From positions 1 through 64,000 of the forward strand of contig CAJTCS010000012.1 in assembly GCA_910574995.1 (NCBI GenBank): a DNA stretch of 64,000 bases, given 5' to 3'. The translations under genes were made by a program, and so were the position numbers. Source of the DNA: Oscillospiraceae bacterium (lineage in GTDB: Bacteria > Bacillota > Clostridia > Oscillospirales > Acutalibacteraceae). A model generated the notes under the pieces. It did no database searches, was not told the origin of the DNA, and was given only the letters and a program-made list of their open reading frames with translations. Within the stretch, counting starts at the first letter, position 1. Each line of letters begins with the position of its first letter. Shown piece after piece: positions 17,576-27,600 of this stretch.

Positions 17576-19780
17576 ATGCTGATAGGCCACATATTGAATT
17601 TGCTGCGGGCTTTACAGGATCATGGCATGGACATGGACCAACTGTTGGAAGAGGGTGGTCAGCAGGCGTTTCTTTCCCGGCAGGATACCCCAGACCTGCG
17701 GTTTGCCTGTGAGGCGGCGCGGTTTATGGACGAGATGCCCGGGGGCTTCTTCATCTACCGGGCCGGGGGCGGCGAGGAGATTTTGTTTGCTAACCGGGCC
17801 CTCCTGCAGATTTTCCATTGCGACACCTTAAAGGAGTTCCGGGAATATACGGGCAATTCTTTCCGGGGCATGGTGCACCCGGACGACCTGGATATGGTAG
17901 AGCAGAGCATCCATAACCAGGTGTTCAACAGCCAGCGCGACCTGGACTATGTGGAATACCGCATCCGCCGCAAGGACGGGGCCATACGCTGGATCGAGGA
18001 TTTCGGCCATTTTGTGCGCCGGGTTTCCGGCGAGTTTTTCTATGTTTTTATAAGCGACGCTACGGAAAAGCGGGAAAAGCTTTTGGCAGAAAAGGCCGCC
18101 TTGCTGCAGGAAAGGCACCGGTCGATGGAGTCCCTGATAGAAGAGCACACCCTTATCCGGCAGGAGCACCTGCGCCGGCTGGAGATCATCGAGGGGCTCA
18201 GCGTCAATTATGAGTCGATCCTTTATGCCGACCTGGATGACAACACCATCCTGCCCTACCGCCTTAGCAGGCGCACGAAGGTGCAGTTTGGCGAGATGTT
18301 CCGCCCCCTGCCTTATTCCTGGTATACCCGGGACTACATACAGACCTGGGTATACCCGGAAGACCGGGACATGCTGGCGGAAGCCATGGACCCAGACGTG
18401 ATACGGGACCGCCTGGGGGGCGGGGGCTCTTACTATGTGAATTACCGGGCGGTAGACCGGGGCGAGCCCCTGTATCTGCAGATGCGCCTGGTGAACGTGG
18501 GGGCAAGCGCCAACGGCGGCCAGGTGGTGCTGGGCTTCCGCCGGGTGGACCAGGAAGTACAGCTGGAGATGGAGCAGAAGCAGATACTAGCGGACGCCTT
18601 GGACAAGGCAAACCTGGCGGCTGTGGCGCGGAATACGTTCCTGTCCAACATGTCCCATGACATGCGCACGCCCCTAAACGCCATTTTCGGCTTCACAGCC
18701 CTGGCCAAAAAGAATATCCAGGACAGCACAGCCGTGCAGAACTACCTAGAGCGGGTTGAGACCTCAAGCCGGCTGCTGTTGGATTTCATAGACAAGCTGC
18801 TGGAGCTCTCCTGGGCCGGCTCGAACGACACGGACCTGGAAGAGTCGCCCTGCGACCTACGGGACATTCTGGGGCAGGTGCTGGATATGCTGGAGGCAAG
18901 GGCTGTGGAAAAGGGGCTTTCCCTAACCGCCGGCTGGGAAAACGTTGCCCACCCCCTGGTATACAGCGCCCCCAACAAGCTGCGGCAGATGGCGCTGTAC
19001 CTTACCCAGAACGCCATTACCTACACGAATCCTGGCGGCAAGGTGCTTATAACCGCCACAGAGGCGGACGGCCAGGAGGACGGGCAAAGCCTGTACCGGC
19101 TGGAGGTGCGGGATACTGGCATCGGCATAGACCCTGGTTTTATCAAGCATCTGTTCGAGCCCTTCGCCCGGGAGAAAAATACCACCCTTAGCGGGGTGCA
19201 CGGTATGGGGCTGGGGCTGGCCATTACGAAAAATATTGTGGATATGATGGGCGGTACGATCCAGGTGGAAAGCCAGGTGGGCGTGGGCAGTGTTTTCACG
19301 GTAGAACTGCCCATGCGCAGGCAGCCAGAGCTGCAAGACGCGTTCCCCGAAGAGGCGATGCCCTCTGTGCCCCCGCGGCTGCGCATCCTGCTGGTGGAGG
19401 ACAACGCCATCAACCTGGAGATTGAGACAGAGCTATTGGAGGAGATGGGCTTCCATATCGAACCGGCGGAAGACGGGAGCGTTGCCCTGGAAAAGCTGCG
19501 CCGCGCTGCCCCCGGGGACTTTGACGTGGTGCTTATGGATATCCAGATGCCGGTAATGAACGGCTGGCAGGCCGCAGAGGCCATCCGGCAGCTGGAAGAC
19601 CCGGCGGTGGCGGGGATACCGATCATCGCCCTCTCCGCCAATGTGCTGGAAAGCGACCTGCAAAAGTCCCGCGAGTGCGGCATGGACGCCCACCTCCCCA
19701 AGCCTATGGACATCCCCCAGCTTTTGAAAGCCATCAACGCGGCGGCAGGCAGGCGGGGGAAAAGCAAACCAGCCCCCTGA
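17576..19780 (+). CDS. Hybrid sensor histidine kinase with PAS domains and receiver
   Basis: A 734-residue cytoplasmic hybrid kinase with no membrane segment. Residues about 55-165 form a PAS/PAC sensor (FFIYRAGGGEEILFANRALL; EYRIRRKDGAIRWIEDFGHF), followed by a coiled-coil-like linker and a second PAS-like region (about 210-330). The H box is NMSHDMRTPLNAI (about residue 360), the N box QNAITYTNPGG, G1 DTGIGI, the F box FEPFAR and G2 GMGLGLAI. The C-terminal receiver (about 605-725) has VEDN, the phospho-acceptor in LMDIQMP and the Lys in LPKPM. GGCGGGGGGA precedes the ATG. No output response regulator is adjacent, so the phosphorelay partner is unknown. Confidence 0.92.
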   Translation: MLIGHILNLLRALQDHGMDMDQLLEEGGQQAFLSRQDTPDLRFACEAARFMDEMPGGFFIYRAGGGEEILFANRALLQIFHCDTLKEFREYTGNSFRGMVHPDDLDMVEQSIHNQVFNSQRDLDYVEYRIRRKDGAIRWIEDFGHFVRRVSGEFFYVFISDATEKREKLLAEKAALLQERHRSMESLIEEHTLIRQEHLRRLEIIEGLSVNYESILYADLDDNTILPYRLSRRTKVQFGEMFRPLPYSWYTRDYIQTWVYPEDRDMLAEAMDPDVIRDRLGGGGSYYVNYRAVDRGEPLYLQMRLVNVGASANGGQVVLGFRRVDQEVQLEMEQKQILADALDKANLAAVARNTFLSNMSHDMRTPLNAIFGFTALAKKNIQDSTAVQNYLERVETSSRLLLDFIDKLLELSWAGSNDTDLEESPCDLRDILGQVLDMLEARAVEKGLSLTAGWENVAHPLVYSAPNKLRQMALYLTQNAITYTNPGGKVLITATEADGQEDGQSLYRLEVRDTGIGIDPGFIKHLFEPFAREKNTTLSGVHGMGLGLAITKNIVDMMGGTIQVESQVGVGSVFTVELPMRRQPELQDAFPEEAMPSVPPRLRILLVEDNAINLEIETELLEEMGFHIEPAEDGSVALEKLRRAAPGDFDVVLMDIQMPVMNGWQAAEAIRQLEDPAVAGIPIIALSANVLESDLQKSRECGMDAHLPKPMDIPQLLKAINAAAGRRGKSKPAP

Positions 19781-19791
19781 GAGGGGGCTGG
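19769..19791. terminator. Hairpin between converging genes
   Basis: CCAGCCCCC (19769-19777) pairs with GGGGGCTGG (19783-19791), overlapping the kinase stop codon. On the minus strand it is followed by TTTGCTTTT, so it can terminate the dehydrogenase transcript; the plus-strand side lacks a U-tract. Confidence 0.6.
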
Positions 19792-19844
19792 ACATGCCGG
19801 GCCTATGTGGCCCTATACAGCCGCGGCGTACGGCGTATGCTATG

Positions 19845-20870
19845 TTATTCCTGCACGTTGATGATGACTTTCATGGTAGATTCCCGGTTTGCGTCAATGT
19901 AGCGGTACGCCTCCAGGTAGTCTTTGAAAGCAAAATACTTGGAGATCAAAGGCTTCAGCTGCACCTTGCCTTGGTTTACCAGGCTGATGGCTTCCGCGTA
20001 ATCCTCTGTGCGGTACATCATCGAGGTGTTTAGGTCCAGCTCGTGGTCGTTCAGCACCGCCAGGTCTACAGACGCCATGCCCGCGAATACCGCCACCAAT
20101 ATGAGGGCGCTGCCCTTCCGGGCGTGGGCAATGGCCTGCCCCATGGTGGTGTTGTTCCCGGCGCAGTCGTAGATGACGTCGGCCTTGTCCGGGCCAAAGC
20201 ATTCTACCAAGGCTGCGCCGAAATCTTTTTCTTTTGTGTTGACGCAGAAGTCCGCGCCGCATTCCTTTGCCTTTTCCAGGCGCAGGCCGCTTACGTCTGT
20301 CACCATCACCCGGCGGGCGCCCATGCCCTTGGCGGCCTGGGCCACCAGGATACCGATGGGCCCAGCCCCCAGTACGCAGATATCCTGGCCCGCCACATCC
20401 CCAGCCCGTCGTACCGCGTGTACGGCTACGGCCAGGGGCTCGATCATCGCCCCCTCGTCCAAATCCATGCTTTCTGGCAGGGGGGTTACCTTTGCTGCAT
20501 CCACGGCGAAATACTGGGAGGCAACGCCTGTGGTCTGGAAACCCATGACTTTCAGGTTTTCGCATAGGTTATATTTGCCGTGCCGGCAGGGGTAACACGC
20601 ACCGCACACTACCTGGGGCTGGATCGTCACTTTCTGTCCTACGGTAAGGCCGGTAACACCTGTGCCCAGGGCATGGACGACGCCGGAGACTTCGTGCCCC
20701 TGGGTGACCGGGTAGCTGGTAAAGGGATGCTCCCCATGGTACACGTGGATATCCGAGCCGCATATGCCTATCTTCATGATTTGGATCAGGGCTTCGCCTG
20801 GCTGGGGCTGTGGGACAGGGATTTCCTGGAATTCGATTTTCCCAGGGGCGGTCATGACCTGTTGTAACAT
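19845..20870 (-). CDS. Zinc-dependent medium-chain alcohol/polyol dehydrogenase
   Basis: A 341-residue MDR-family dehydrogenase starting at ATG 20870 (AAAGGAG about 10 bases upstream). Catalytic zinc ligands are in GICGSDIHVYHGEHPF and the GHE motif (TQGHEVSGVV). The structural zinc site is CGACYPCRHGKYNLC, and the NAD(P) Rossmann motif is LGAGPIGILVAQAAKG. It resembles sorbitol/threonine dehydrogenase-type enzymes that oxidise secondary alcohols with NAD. No transporter or kinase is adjacent, so the substrate remains open. It is the last chromosomal gene before the tRNA locus and is transcribed away from it. Confidence 0.92.
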   Translation of the reverse strand: MLQQVMTAPGKIEFQEIPVPQPQPGEALIQIMKIGICGSDIHVYHGEHPFTSYPVTQGHEVSGVVHALGTGVTGLTVGQKVTIQPQVVCGACYPCRHGKYNLCENLKVMGFQTTGVASQYFAVDAAKVTPLPESMDLDEGAMIEPLAVAVHAVRRAGDVAGQDICVLGAGPIGILVAQAAKGMGARRVMVTDVSGLRLEKAKECGADFCVNTKEKDFGAALVECFGPDKADVIYDCAGNNTTMGQAIAHARKGSALILVAVFAGMASVDLAVLNDHELDLNTSMMYRTEDYAEAISLVNQGKVQLKPLISKYFAFKDYLEAYRYIDANRESTMKVIINVQE

Positions 20871-21062
20871 AGTTTGTCGTCTCCTTTGTGTTTGGTTTCG
20901 CAAAGCTGTTTAATGGGGAAAGCGGGCCCCTTCTTCGTATTATACGCGGGGATGGCCTCCCAGGCAAGGGCATAGCAAAAAATTTAAAAAACCGCGGAAT
21001 CCCCCTTGACAATTCCCCGTATCCGGGGTATAATGTTTAAGCGTTGAGAAAATAATGTATTT

Positions 21063-21138
21063 GCTGGTGTAGCTCAGTTGGTAGAGCAGCTGATTTGTAA
21101 TCAGCAGGTCAGGGGTTCGAGTCCGTTCACCAGCTCCA
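21063..21138 (+). tRNA. tRNA-Thr (TGT)
   Basis: A complete 76-base cloverleaf with encoded CCA. The acceptor GCTGGTG pairs with CACCAGC, the anticodon arm is GCTGA-TTTGTAA-TCAGC (anticodon TGT) and the T loop is TTCGAGT. It is the only intact copy; its 3' part from 21094 onward is the repeated integration core of the island array. Confidence 0.95.
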
Positions 21139-21200
21139 AACTGGGCGGTCCGGCCCGATGGGAAGGCCGGACAAGCCTTGTATAAAACTGCATAGTTTAT

Positions 21201-21285
21201 GGGGGAGTTCCCGAGTGGCCAAAGGGGGCAGACTGTAAATCTGTTGTCGACGACTTCAGTGGTTCGAATCCACTCTCCCCCACCA
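21201..21285 (+). tRNA. tRNA-Tyr (GTA), copy 1
   Basis: An 85-base class II tRNA with encoded CCA. The acceptor GGGGGAG pairs with CTCCCCC, the anticodon loop is CTGTAAA, and there is a long variable arm. It is separated from tRNA-Thr by a 62-base spacer holding a GTCCGGCC/GGCCGGAC hairpin. The following AAAGCCTTGCAT/ATGCGGGGCTTT hairpin with TTTTG (21291-21326) is the likely terminator. Confidence 0.95.
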
Positions 21286-21449
21286 TTGACAAAGCCTTGC
21301 ATGAAATATGCGGGGCTTTTGTTGCGTTTGCACAAATTTCTTTGACTGCTAAGTTCACTCGGGTTCTGCATATAAAAACGGATATTGCGGATATATTTCC
21401 AGCTTACTTTTTGTGCTGGCTCTGCCCGGGCTTACTTACTTTTTGTCTT

Positions 21450-21470
21450 GACCCACACCGTGACCCACAC
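21450..21470 (+). repeat. Left arm-type repeat pair, island 1
   Basis: GACCCACAC at 21450-21458 and 21462-21470 (12-bp period), 356 bp after the core start at 21094. Probable integrase arm-binding sites. Confidence 0.7.
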
Positions 21471-21543
21471 GCGGAAACGAACGGAAATGGCTGGATACCT
21501 CCGGGGAGGAGGTTCCAGCCGTTTTGTGCTTGCTGGCCTGCTT

Positions 21544-22698
21544 TCACATGACCTTGTCCATGAAATTTCCCATCTTTTCTGCGGCTTGCTCCTGCTTTTG
21601 GCGGGTGGCGTGGGTGTAGGTTCTCAGCGTGAATCCTGCGTCGTAGTGGCCAAGCATGGATGATACTGTTTTCACGTCTATACCATTTTGGAGTGCCGCG
21701 GTTGCAAATGTGTGTCTTAACGAATGGAAAGGAATATAACTTAATTCTGCTGACTTCAATATTCTCTTGTGGAGCGTTACGATCGAGTCAGGGTAGTACA
21801 TTTCACCGGTTCTGGTGGAGGGGAACATATATGGGTTGTCAGGATGCTTGCGGTGTTCGTGTTGGAGAAGTTCAACGGCCTTTTGCGGAATTGATACCAG
21901 CCTGACGGACGTTTCCGTCTTGGGTCGGGTAATGACGATGTTACCATCTGCATCGCGGGTGGCCTGTTTGCTGACGCTAATGGTCTGATTCTCAATGTCC
22001 AGGTCTGACCAGAGGAGCGCTACCAACTCGCCCTTTCGTAGGCCGCTGACCAGTTCCAGGTAGAACATGGGGAGGACGTGACGACGATCAGCCTCATCCA
22101 GATAAGCTTTCATGTCCTCGGCGGGAAGGAATTTCATCTCCTTTTTCTCTAACTTTGGAGCGATGCAGTCTGCCGTGGGATTGCGCTGAATCAAGCGTTC
22201 CTTGACTGCCCTGTCTAAAGCGTTGTGGAGCATGAGGTGGATGCCACGCACGGTGGAGGCGCTTAAGCCAGGTGATTTTTTCTTCTGCGCCTCTCGCAAT
22301 CTGCCGTTTTCGCGGAGGTCTTGGTATAGCTTTTGCAGGTCGCGGCTTGTCAGCTTGTTTAGCTTGATGTTGCCTATCCGTGGGTTTACGTGGAGTTCGA
22401 TGCTCCGGCGGTAGTATTCAGCTGTGGAGACTCGCACGTTGGGTTTGGCATAGAGGGTGTACCAGTTTGTGAGCCAGGAGCCTACCGTGTAATCATCGGA
22501 GCGGGATACGTCCAAATCTTTTGTATCCTCGAGTGCTGATGCCAGCTTTTCCTTAACCTCTGCCTGGGTCTTGCCCAGCACGTTCTTGATGATGCGCTTG
22601 CCAGTGGTGAGGTCGTAGCCTGCTGTATAGCGCCCCTCCCAACGGCCATCCTTACGTTTGCGAATGTTTCCTTCGCCGTTTGCTCTCTTTTTTGCCAT
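21544..22698 (-). CDS. int: Tyrosine recombinase/integrase, island 1
   Basis: A 384-residue phage-type integrase starting at ATG 22698 (AAAGGGGG upstream). The N-terminal arm-binding domain is MAKKRANGEGNIRKRKDGRW, then a SAM-like core-binding domain (about 65-175), then the catalytic domain. The catalytic residues are all visible: Arg221 (SGLRKGE), His325-x-x-Arg328 (HSLRHTF), His351 (LGHYDAG) and the nucleophile Tyr361 (RTYTHA). It integrates or excises DNA at the tRNA-Thr core. The gene lies just inside the left end of the island and is transcribed toward the tRNA genes, as in many tRNA-targeting islands. Nearly identical to the island 2 integrase. Confidence 0.95.
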   Translation of the reverse strand: MAKKRANGEGNIRKRKDGRWEGRYTAGYDLTTGKRIIKNVLGKTQAEVKEKLASALEDTKDLDVSRSDDYTVGSWLTNWYTLYAKPNVRVSTAEYYRRSIELHVNPRIGNIKLNKLTSRDLQKLYQDLRENGRLREAQKKKSPGLSASTVRGIHLMLHNALDRAVKERLIQRNPTADCIAPKLEKKEMKFLPAEDMKAYLDEADRRHVLPMFYLELVSGLRKGELVALLWSDLDIENQTISVSKQATRDADGNIVITRPKTETSVRLVSIPQKAVELLQHEHRKHPDNPYMFPSTRTGEMYYPDSIVTLHKRILKSAELSYIPFHSLRHTFATAALQNGIDVKTVSSMLGHYDAGFTLRTYTHATRQKQEQAAEKMGNFMDKVM

Positions 22699-22805
22699 AT
22701 CTTGGCCCCCTTTCTCAGCACACCACAATACCACACCCTGCTGAGAAAGTCCACTGACATTTTTCTTACATTTTGGGTCTGAAGTTCAAATTTATAAGAA
22801 CCGTA

Positions 22806-22835
22806 TTCTTTGTTTAGCGGCGCAAATTTTGAGGG
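22806..22835 (+). repeat. Dispersed 30-bp motif (copy at int/RHH junction, island 1)
   Basis: The motif reads TTCTTTGTTTAGCGGCGCAA then ATTTTGAGGG. Related copies in the same orientation are at 29568-29598, 31479-31510, 38015-38046, 45257-45287 and, degenerate, 52675-52705 and 35961-35988. Copies sit either between int and the ribbon-helix-helix gene or near right ends, 212 bp before the core in islands 1 and 3. Confidence 0.6.
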
Positions 22836-22837
22836 GG

Positions 22838-23242
22838 TCAATCGTCGTAATATCCGGCTAAAATGTCTTCAAAACTTACCTTGCCACGGGTGCGGCGCAC
22901 ATTGTTTATGGCCTCACGGCGCATTTCTTCTACCTGCTCTGGTGTGTACTCGGAGAGTTCCGCCAGCACCCGCATCACCATCTCAAGCTGTACCGCATAG
23001 CGGAAAAGTCCTTTCGAGATAGCTTTCGCATTGTCCTCAGATAGTTTCAAAACTGCCTCAGCCAATTTGTCGCCCAGAATGTCATTATCCTGTAAATCGC
23101 TATCCGTCATAAGGCTTTCAAGCGCTTGGGTAACCAGCTTGTTCCGAGAGAAAAAGCCCTGCTCTTTCATAAATCTATCCGCTCGCTTGACCAGATCCTT
23201 GTCTAAATAAAGGCTTATTCGCTGCATATTTTCTGAATCCAT
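22838..23242 (-). CDS. Ribbon-helix-helix DNA-binding protein, island 1
   Basis: A 134-residue protein. The N-terminal 45 residues form a ribbon-helix-helix: the beta strand MQRISLYLDKDLVKRADRF followed by two helices (SRNKLVTQALESLM). The C-terminal part is helical with a conserved tail NNVRRTRGKVSFEDILAG. Closely related copies occur in islands 2 and 3 at the same place, between the integrase gene and a repeat-rich non-coding stretch, so it is a backbone protein. It may repress its own gene, or act as a recombination directionality or replication-control factor; the sequence does not decide between these. This copy differs more in residues 25-50 (FMKEQGFFSRNKLVTQ) than the other two. Confidence 0.85.
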   Translation of the reverse strand: MDSENMQRISLYLDKDLVKRADRFMKEQGFFSRNKLVTQALESLMTDSDLQDNDILGDKLAEAVLKLSEDNAKAISKGLFRYAVQLEMVMRVLAELSEYTPEQVEEMRREAINNVRRTRGKVSFEDILAGYYDD

Positions 23243-23605
23243 AAAGCACCTCCAAAATCGTGTTACGCCAACTTGTGACCCCTAGATTTTTCCTTGTATT
23301 CAGCCACTTTTTGAATCCGCAACCCCTAACTTTACACCAAACTCCTATTTGCAACCCCTAGCGTGACCCTATCTCACTATGCTATACAACTCCCGAAAAA
23401 GCCCGTAGTTTCTAGCCCTCCCGCCCGGCTCTGCCGGACGGCGTGAACTGCAAAGGCGCCGCTTTGGCGCCTTGCTTTCTCCTGCTTGTTTTTAGACTGG
23501 TTTGTGCAGGCTATTTCTGGCTGGATATTCTTCCATAATCAGCGCATAATCTTTCGCTTATCCTGGGCTTGTATCTGTCACCTCAAATCCCAGCAAATAC
23601 TGCCA
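23243..23605 (-). promoter_or_regulatory. Repeat-rich upstream region of the RHH gene, island 1
   Basis: Contains three copies of a (T/C)(A/G)ACCCCTA-type motif (GTGACCCCTA near 23275, GCAACCCCTA near 23322 and near 23356), which are the likely binding sites of the adjacent ribbon-helix-helix protein or iterons. Downstream is a GC-rich hairpin region (CCGCCCGGCTCTGCCGGACGG and GGCGCCGCTTTGGCGCC). The same layout occurs in islands 2 and 3. No gene is visible here. Confidence 0.6.
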
Positions 23606-24097
23606 TCATCGAAAATGATACATTTTCTTCAATCGTTCTAAAATCTCATAAACCACTGGGCAATGCTCGGCAGATGTCAGAATGCTGTATAAGCTAAAAA
23701 GTCTTCCCGGCTTGTCTGTATACGGATATTCACGGCATTGCCGGGGCTTGCATGATTCTATCCTGCACCGTCCATTGTCTTGCAGAAAAGCGCATGGGAC
23801 TTTTAACTCCAAGCTTTCCTAGCCCTGCACCAGATATTTCTCCCGGAAGGATTCCAGCGTCATACCGAGATAATCCGAAATGGCGCTGATTTCGCCTTCC
23901 TCCAATACCGTACTATATTCGCGGCAACAGTTGGCGCATTGTCCGCAATCATACCGTTCAAACAATTCGTTATGCAGGGCCAAAAACTGCCGGTCCAGTT
24001 CCTCATCGTCAGCGTGATTTTTCAGGAAACTTCGGAACCTGAGATTTTCCCGCTCTTTCATCTTAGCCGCCTTGTATACTTCTTCTGGTTTTATCAT
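23606..24097 (-). pseudogene. YkgJ-family Cys-cluster protein broken by in-frame TAG
   Basis: The frame starts at ATG 24097 (GGAGAAAG upstream) and encodes an N-terminal helical part and CGQCANCCREY, then stops at TAG 23819-23821 after KYLVQG. The same frame continues as ESLELKVPCAFLQDNGRCRI followed by CKPRQCREYP to the natural end at 23606. Together this is a complete YkgJ/UPF0153-type protein with its eight clustered Cys. These proteins are thought to bind an Fe-S cluster or zinc. Exactly one nonsense codon separates the halves. It is inserted within island 1's backbone, between the RHH upstream region and the conserved hairpin. Confidence 0.8.
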
Positions 24098-24200
24098 TTT
24101 CTTTCTCCTTCTCAGCGTCCCCACACGCTGCCACAAATGCCCTCACGTCGCGTTTATCGGTGTTTGCCGTGTCCCAACCTCGACCACCAGCTTGAATCGC

Positions 24201-24224
24201 CCAACACGGCTCTCACAAGGGCCA
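24201..24224 (+). repeat. Conserved hairpin, island 1
   Basis: CCAACACGGCTCTCACAAGG followed by GCCA. It matches the hairpin found once in each island (32373, 38907, 49377), with a GGC(C/T)C...GGGGCC-type stem. It marks the border between backbone and cargo. Confidence 0.6.
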
Positions 24225-24277
24225 ACGTGGCGCTCCTCCTCTTTTGTTGGGCTGAAAATATGAAACCGATAATATAA

Positions 24278-24589
24278 TCAATGCCGACAGGGAGTAATTC
24301 GCAGTTGGATGTACTTGACAACCCATTTTTCTAAGTATAGCATATAATGCAGAGAAAAGATAGAGAAAAGCCCCCCATAGAGAAGCTTCCAATTTTTTAT
24401 CGCCTTTTGAGCATCTGCTTCCGTAAGAAAAACGCGAATCCCCCAGTCATGGGTCATATTTTTTGTGAATCGGGTGGCCTGTACCACATAGCGTGATATC
24501 TGAGCCTCCCCAAGCAGGAAGTTTTCAGCCGATTCCACGCCGCTGTTCCAGGCGGGGTTGTTGCGAATCTGCCAAATCTTGGCTCCCAA
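24278..24589 (-). CDS. Hypothetical protein, possibly a fragment
   Basis: About 100 codons beginning at TTG 24589 or slightly upstream, without a clear ribosome binding site. The central part (SAENFLLGEAQISRYVVQAT, then THDWGIRVFLTEADAQKAI) has normal protein composition, but the C-terminus is unusual. I do not recognise a family. It sits between the conserved hairpin and the SLH gene in island 1 and may be a 5'-truncated remnant. Confidence 0.35.
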   Translation of the reverse strand: MGAKIWQIRNNPAWNSGVESAENFLLGEAQISRYVVQATRFTKNMTHDWGIRVFLTEADAQKAIKNWKLLYGGLFSIFSLHYMLYLEKWVVKYIQLRITPCRH

Positions 24590-24660
24590 CGGTATCCTGT
24601 GGCTGGCTATCAGGTATCAACTCAACTGTACAATCTTTTGGGGGAGTATAACTGACAAAA

Positions 24661-24688
24661 GGAAAGGACGGTCAAAACCGCCCTTTCC
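24661..24688 (-). terminator. Terminator of the SLH protein gene
   Basis: A 12-bp stem (GGAAAGGACGGT with ACCGCCCTTTCC, one G-T pair) with a 4-base loop. It is followed on the minus strand by TTTTG. Confidence 0.85.
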
Positions 24689-24695
24689 TTTTACA

Positions 24696-27600
24696 TTACT
24701 TTTTCAGATAGTTCATCAACATCTGTGCTGTTTCTGCTCGGGTAGCTTTCCCTTTGGGATCAAGAATGCCATTTCCTTTGCCACTGACGATCCTATTTTC
24801 ATTTGCCCAAAGCATGGCCTTCTTTGCGAAATTGCTAACTTTACTTGCGTCAGTGAAACTCAGTGTGGTCTTCACTGAATCGGGGCTACCTGCGTAGCGC
24901 CACAGCATTGTAGCAAGTTCCTCACGAGTGATATCTCGCTTGGGGGCGAACCGATTGTTACCAATACCAGAAACAACTTTTTGTTCTGCGGCCCAAGTCA
25001 CGGCATTTGTGTACCATTCTCCGTTTTTCACATCTGTAAACATGCTGCTACCAGCATCCGGTCGTCCAGCCTTATTGTAGATTATTTGAGCGAACTCCGC
25101 TCGGGAGATGTTATCATTAGGACCAAATTTCCCATTAGGATAGCCATGCATCAATCCTTCTACTGCGACATACTCAACCGCTTTAATGTACCATGCAGTA
25201 TCGGACACATCCGGGAAAGGATTCGCCCAGGGTTGAGGAGTCGGTGTTGCATCTGGAGTAGGCGAATTAGTCGGTTGTGGAGTAGACGTTGGCAAGGGAG
25301 TAGGATTACTTGTAGGTTTGGAGGTAGGGGTAGGTGTGGAAGTAGGAATATTTGTCTGGGCTATGACATACATGCTAAAATGATCTGTTTCAAAGACGAG
25401 ATAATCTCCATCCACACGTGCGCTAAGCACACTCCAGGTCCCGTCAGATTCTTGACGGTAAACAGTACAATGTTTGCCATCGAATCCATTTGGAACCGGA
25501 ACTCTAACTGTTACCTGTCCATTCGGCTGGACCTCTTTATCATCTTTCACAAAACATATGTTGTACAGCTCATATTGGTCAGCTACAATCTCTTTGTCTA
25601 AAATTACGATTCGATCATTTGTAGAAATTCGAAACACCTGTAAAACGGTGTCGCTGTCTATGGCCTCTTGAGAAGGAGTTACCGTAACCCCATTAACTGA
25701 CATGGAGCCAGAGTTTTGTGGTGTAAATATAGTAACATATTGCTTATTGATAGATTGACCTAAGTTAATGGTTTGAGCACCGTAAGATAAATAACTGCTA
25801 AAATCGAAAAGAATTTTTATGGTTTCCCCTATTGGACCCATAAGCTTTTCAAGCGCCTCCTCGCCAAGAGAAGTTGTATTTTTGAATATGGCTTTCCAAT
25901 CAAGAGTTTGTTTAAAAACTTCTTCCCCAATATTTTCTAAACTGCAAAGCTGGTTGGCTATTGCTGAATCTTGTCCAATATTTTTTGCCACTTTCGTTCC
26001 GATAGATTGCAGCTTTTTAATATATTCATTTCGGACCAAAGCACCAACAGTTAATTCTTCTTTAGCTTTTTTTAATACTTCTTCACTTTTTGAAAGGTCG
26101 AGCCCCTTTGATACTATTGTTGATGCCGACCAAACGAGCAAATCCATAGTGTTGAATAAATATGCTCCAGGCGAGAGAAGGTAATTATTGGAAATAGTAA
26201 AATAACCTCCTTTGGGAACATTTATTGTGATGGGTGTACACTTTGACCATGTATGCGCTGTATAGCTGAGCATATTTCCAGTTACACCATCAGCGAGTAG
26301 CCAAAATGCGGCTTCACCGGTTTCATATATTCCACCGATCTCTGTATATTTTGCAATCATTTCGGAATCTTTCCAATTCCCATTTTCATCGTAGATATCA
26401 ACCGCACCATACATATATCTGTGGTTGTAAACCTTGAAACTAACATCCCAACTTCCATTAGTCTTGTTTTCAGTTGCAACATAGTCTTTCACATACATAC
26501 CATTCAGATCATAAAAATTGGTCTTGGTTTTTTTATCTCCCGTTACATTTGGATAAAATTCCGGAATCTTATCTACACGATAGCTGTATGGTACAATATC
26601 TTCTTCAGAAACAGTAATACTCGCCGTTATATTGGCACCCGTTTCAGAATCACTGACGATCAAACTTGAAGTTCCCTCTTTCAGTCCGGTAACAGTAAAA
26701 TGGTATCCTTTTGAGTCAAGCAAATAATTCGATAAAGAAATGACATCGGTGTTTCCAACCACAACAGCAGGTTTGTGCCATTGAATTGCGGTTTGATCAT
26801 CTCGGACAAGAGTACAGATGACATCAAATGAATCATGAGTGGCAACAGTTAAGTCATCATCCGTCGCATACAGTTTAATATAACTTGATTCATTAGAGTC
26901 AATGATTTCAAATAGGAAGGGCTGAGAAGTTTGTCCTTCCAGTAAATTTCCTATGTAATATCCAACTCTTTTCCCTTCTAACTCATCAAATCGATCAATA
27001 AAAGACCAATCCATTATGTAATTTGTCGCATATTCCTGGCCATCGATCGTTACCCTGTTTGCGGATTGATTATATTTATCTAAACGGCCGGTCTTATATT
27101 GAATTTCCTCAAACCCAACGACTTGACCGGAATAAACATGATAAAGGACCTTATTATCTATCAAAGATGAAAAGCCGAAATATTTTTCTCCGGGCACGGA
27201 ATATTTTATCCCATCGATAGTCATAGATGTAAGATATAGGCCGACAGTTTCAGTATTAGTTACTGTGCCAATCTTTGAATCAACAGCTTGTATATCCGTA
27301 ATGAAATACTCCAAGGAACTTCCGACCTGCTCTTGCGACACAAGAACATACCTATTCAGAAATTGGCTGACGTCAATGCCCTCTGCCACGGTGTATGTAT
27401 AAGGAGAAACAAGTTCACTATCACCAAATGTTACTCTCCTGCTCAATGGGTCAAAACCGCTGAGAAACCTCACAGAAGTTGTGATTTCTGGATTACTTGG
27501 ATTTTGAGGAACATCAGACATTGGTTTAACATTTTCTGGATTTACAATGGTTGCCTCATTTGTAATTAGATCAATGCCATCGTAAAAGTTTTCACCCAAG

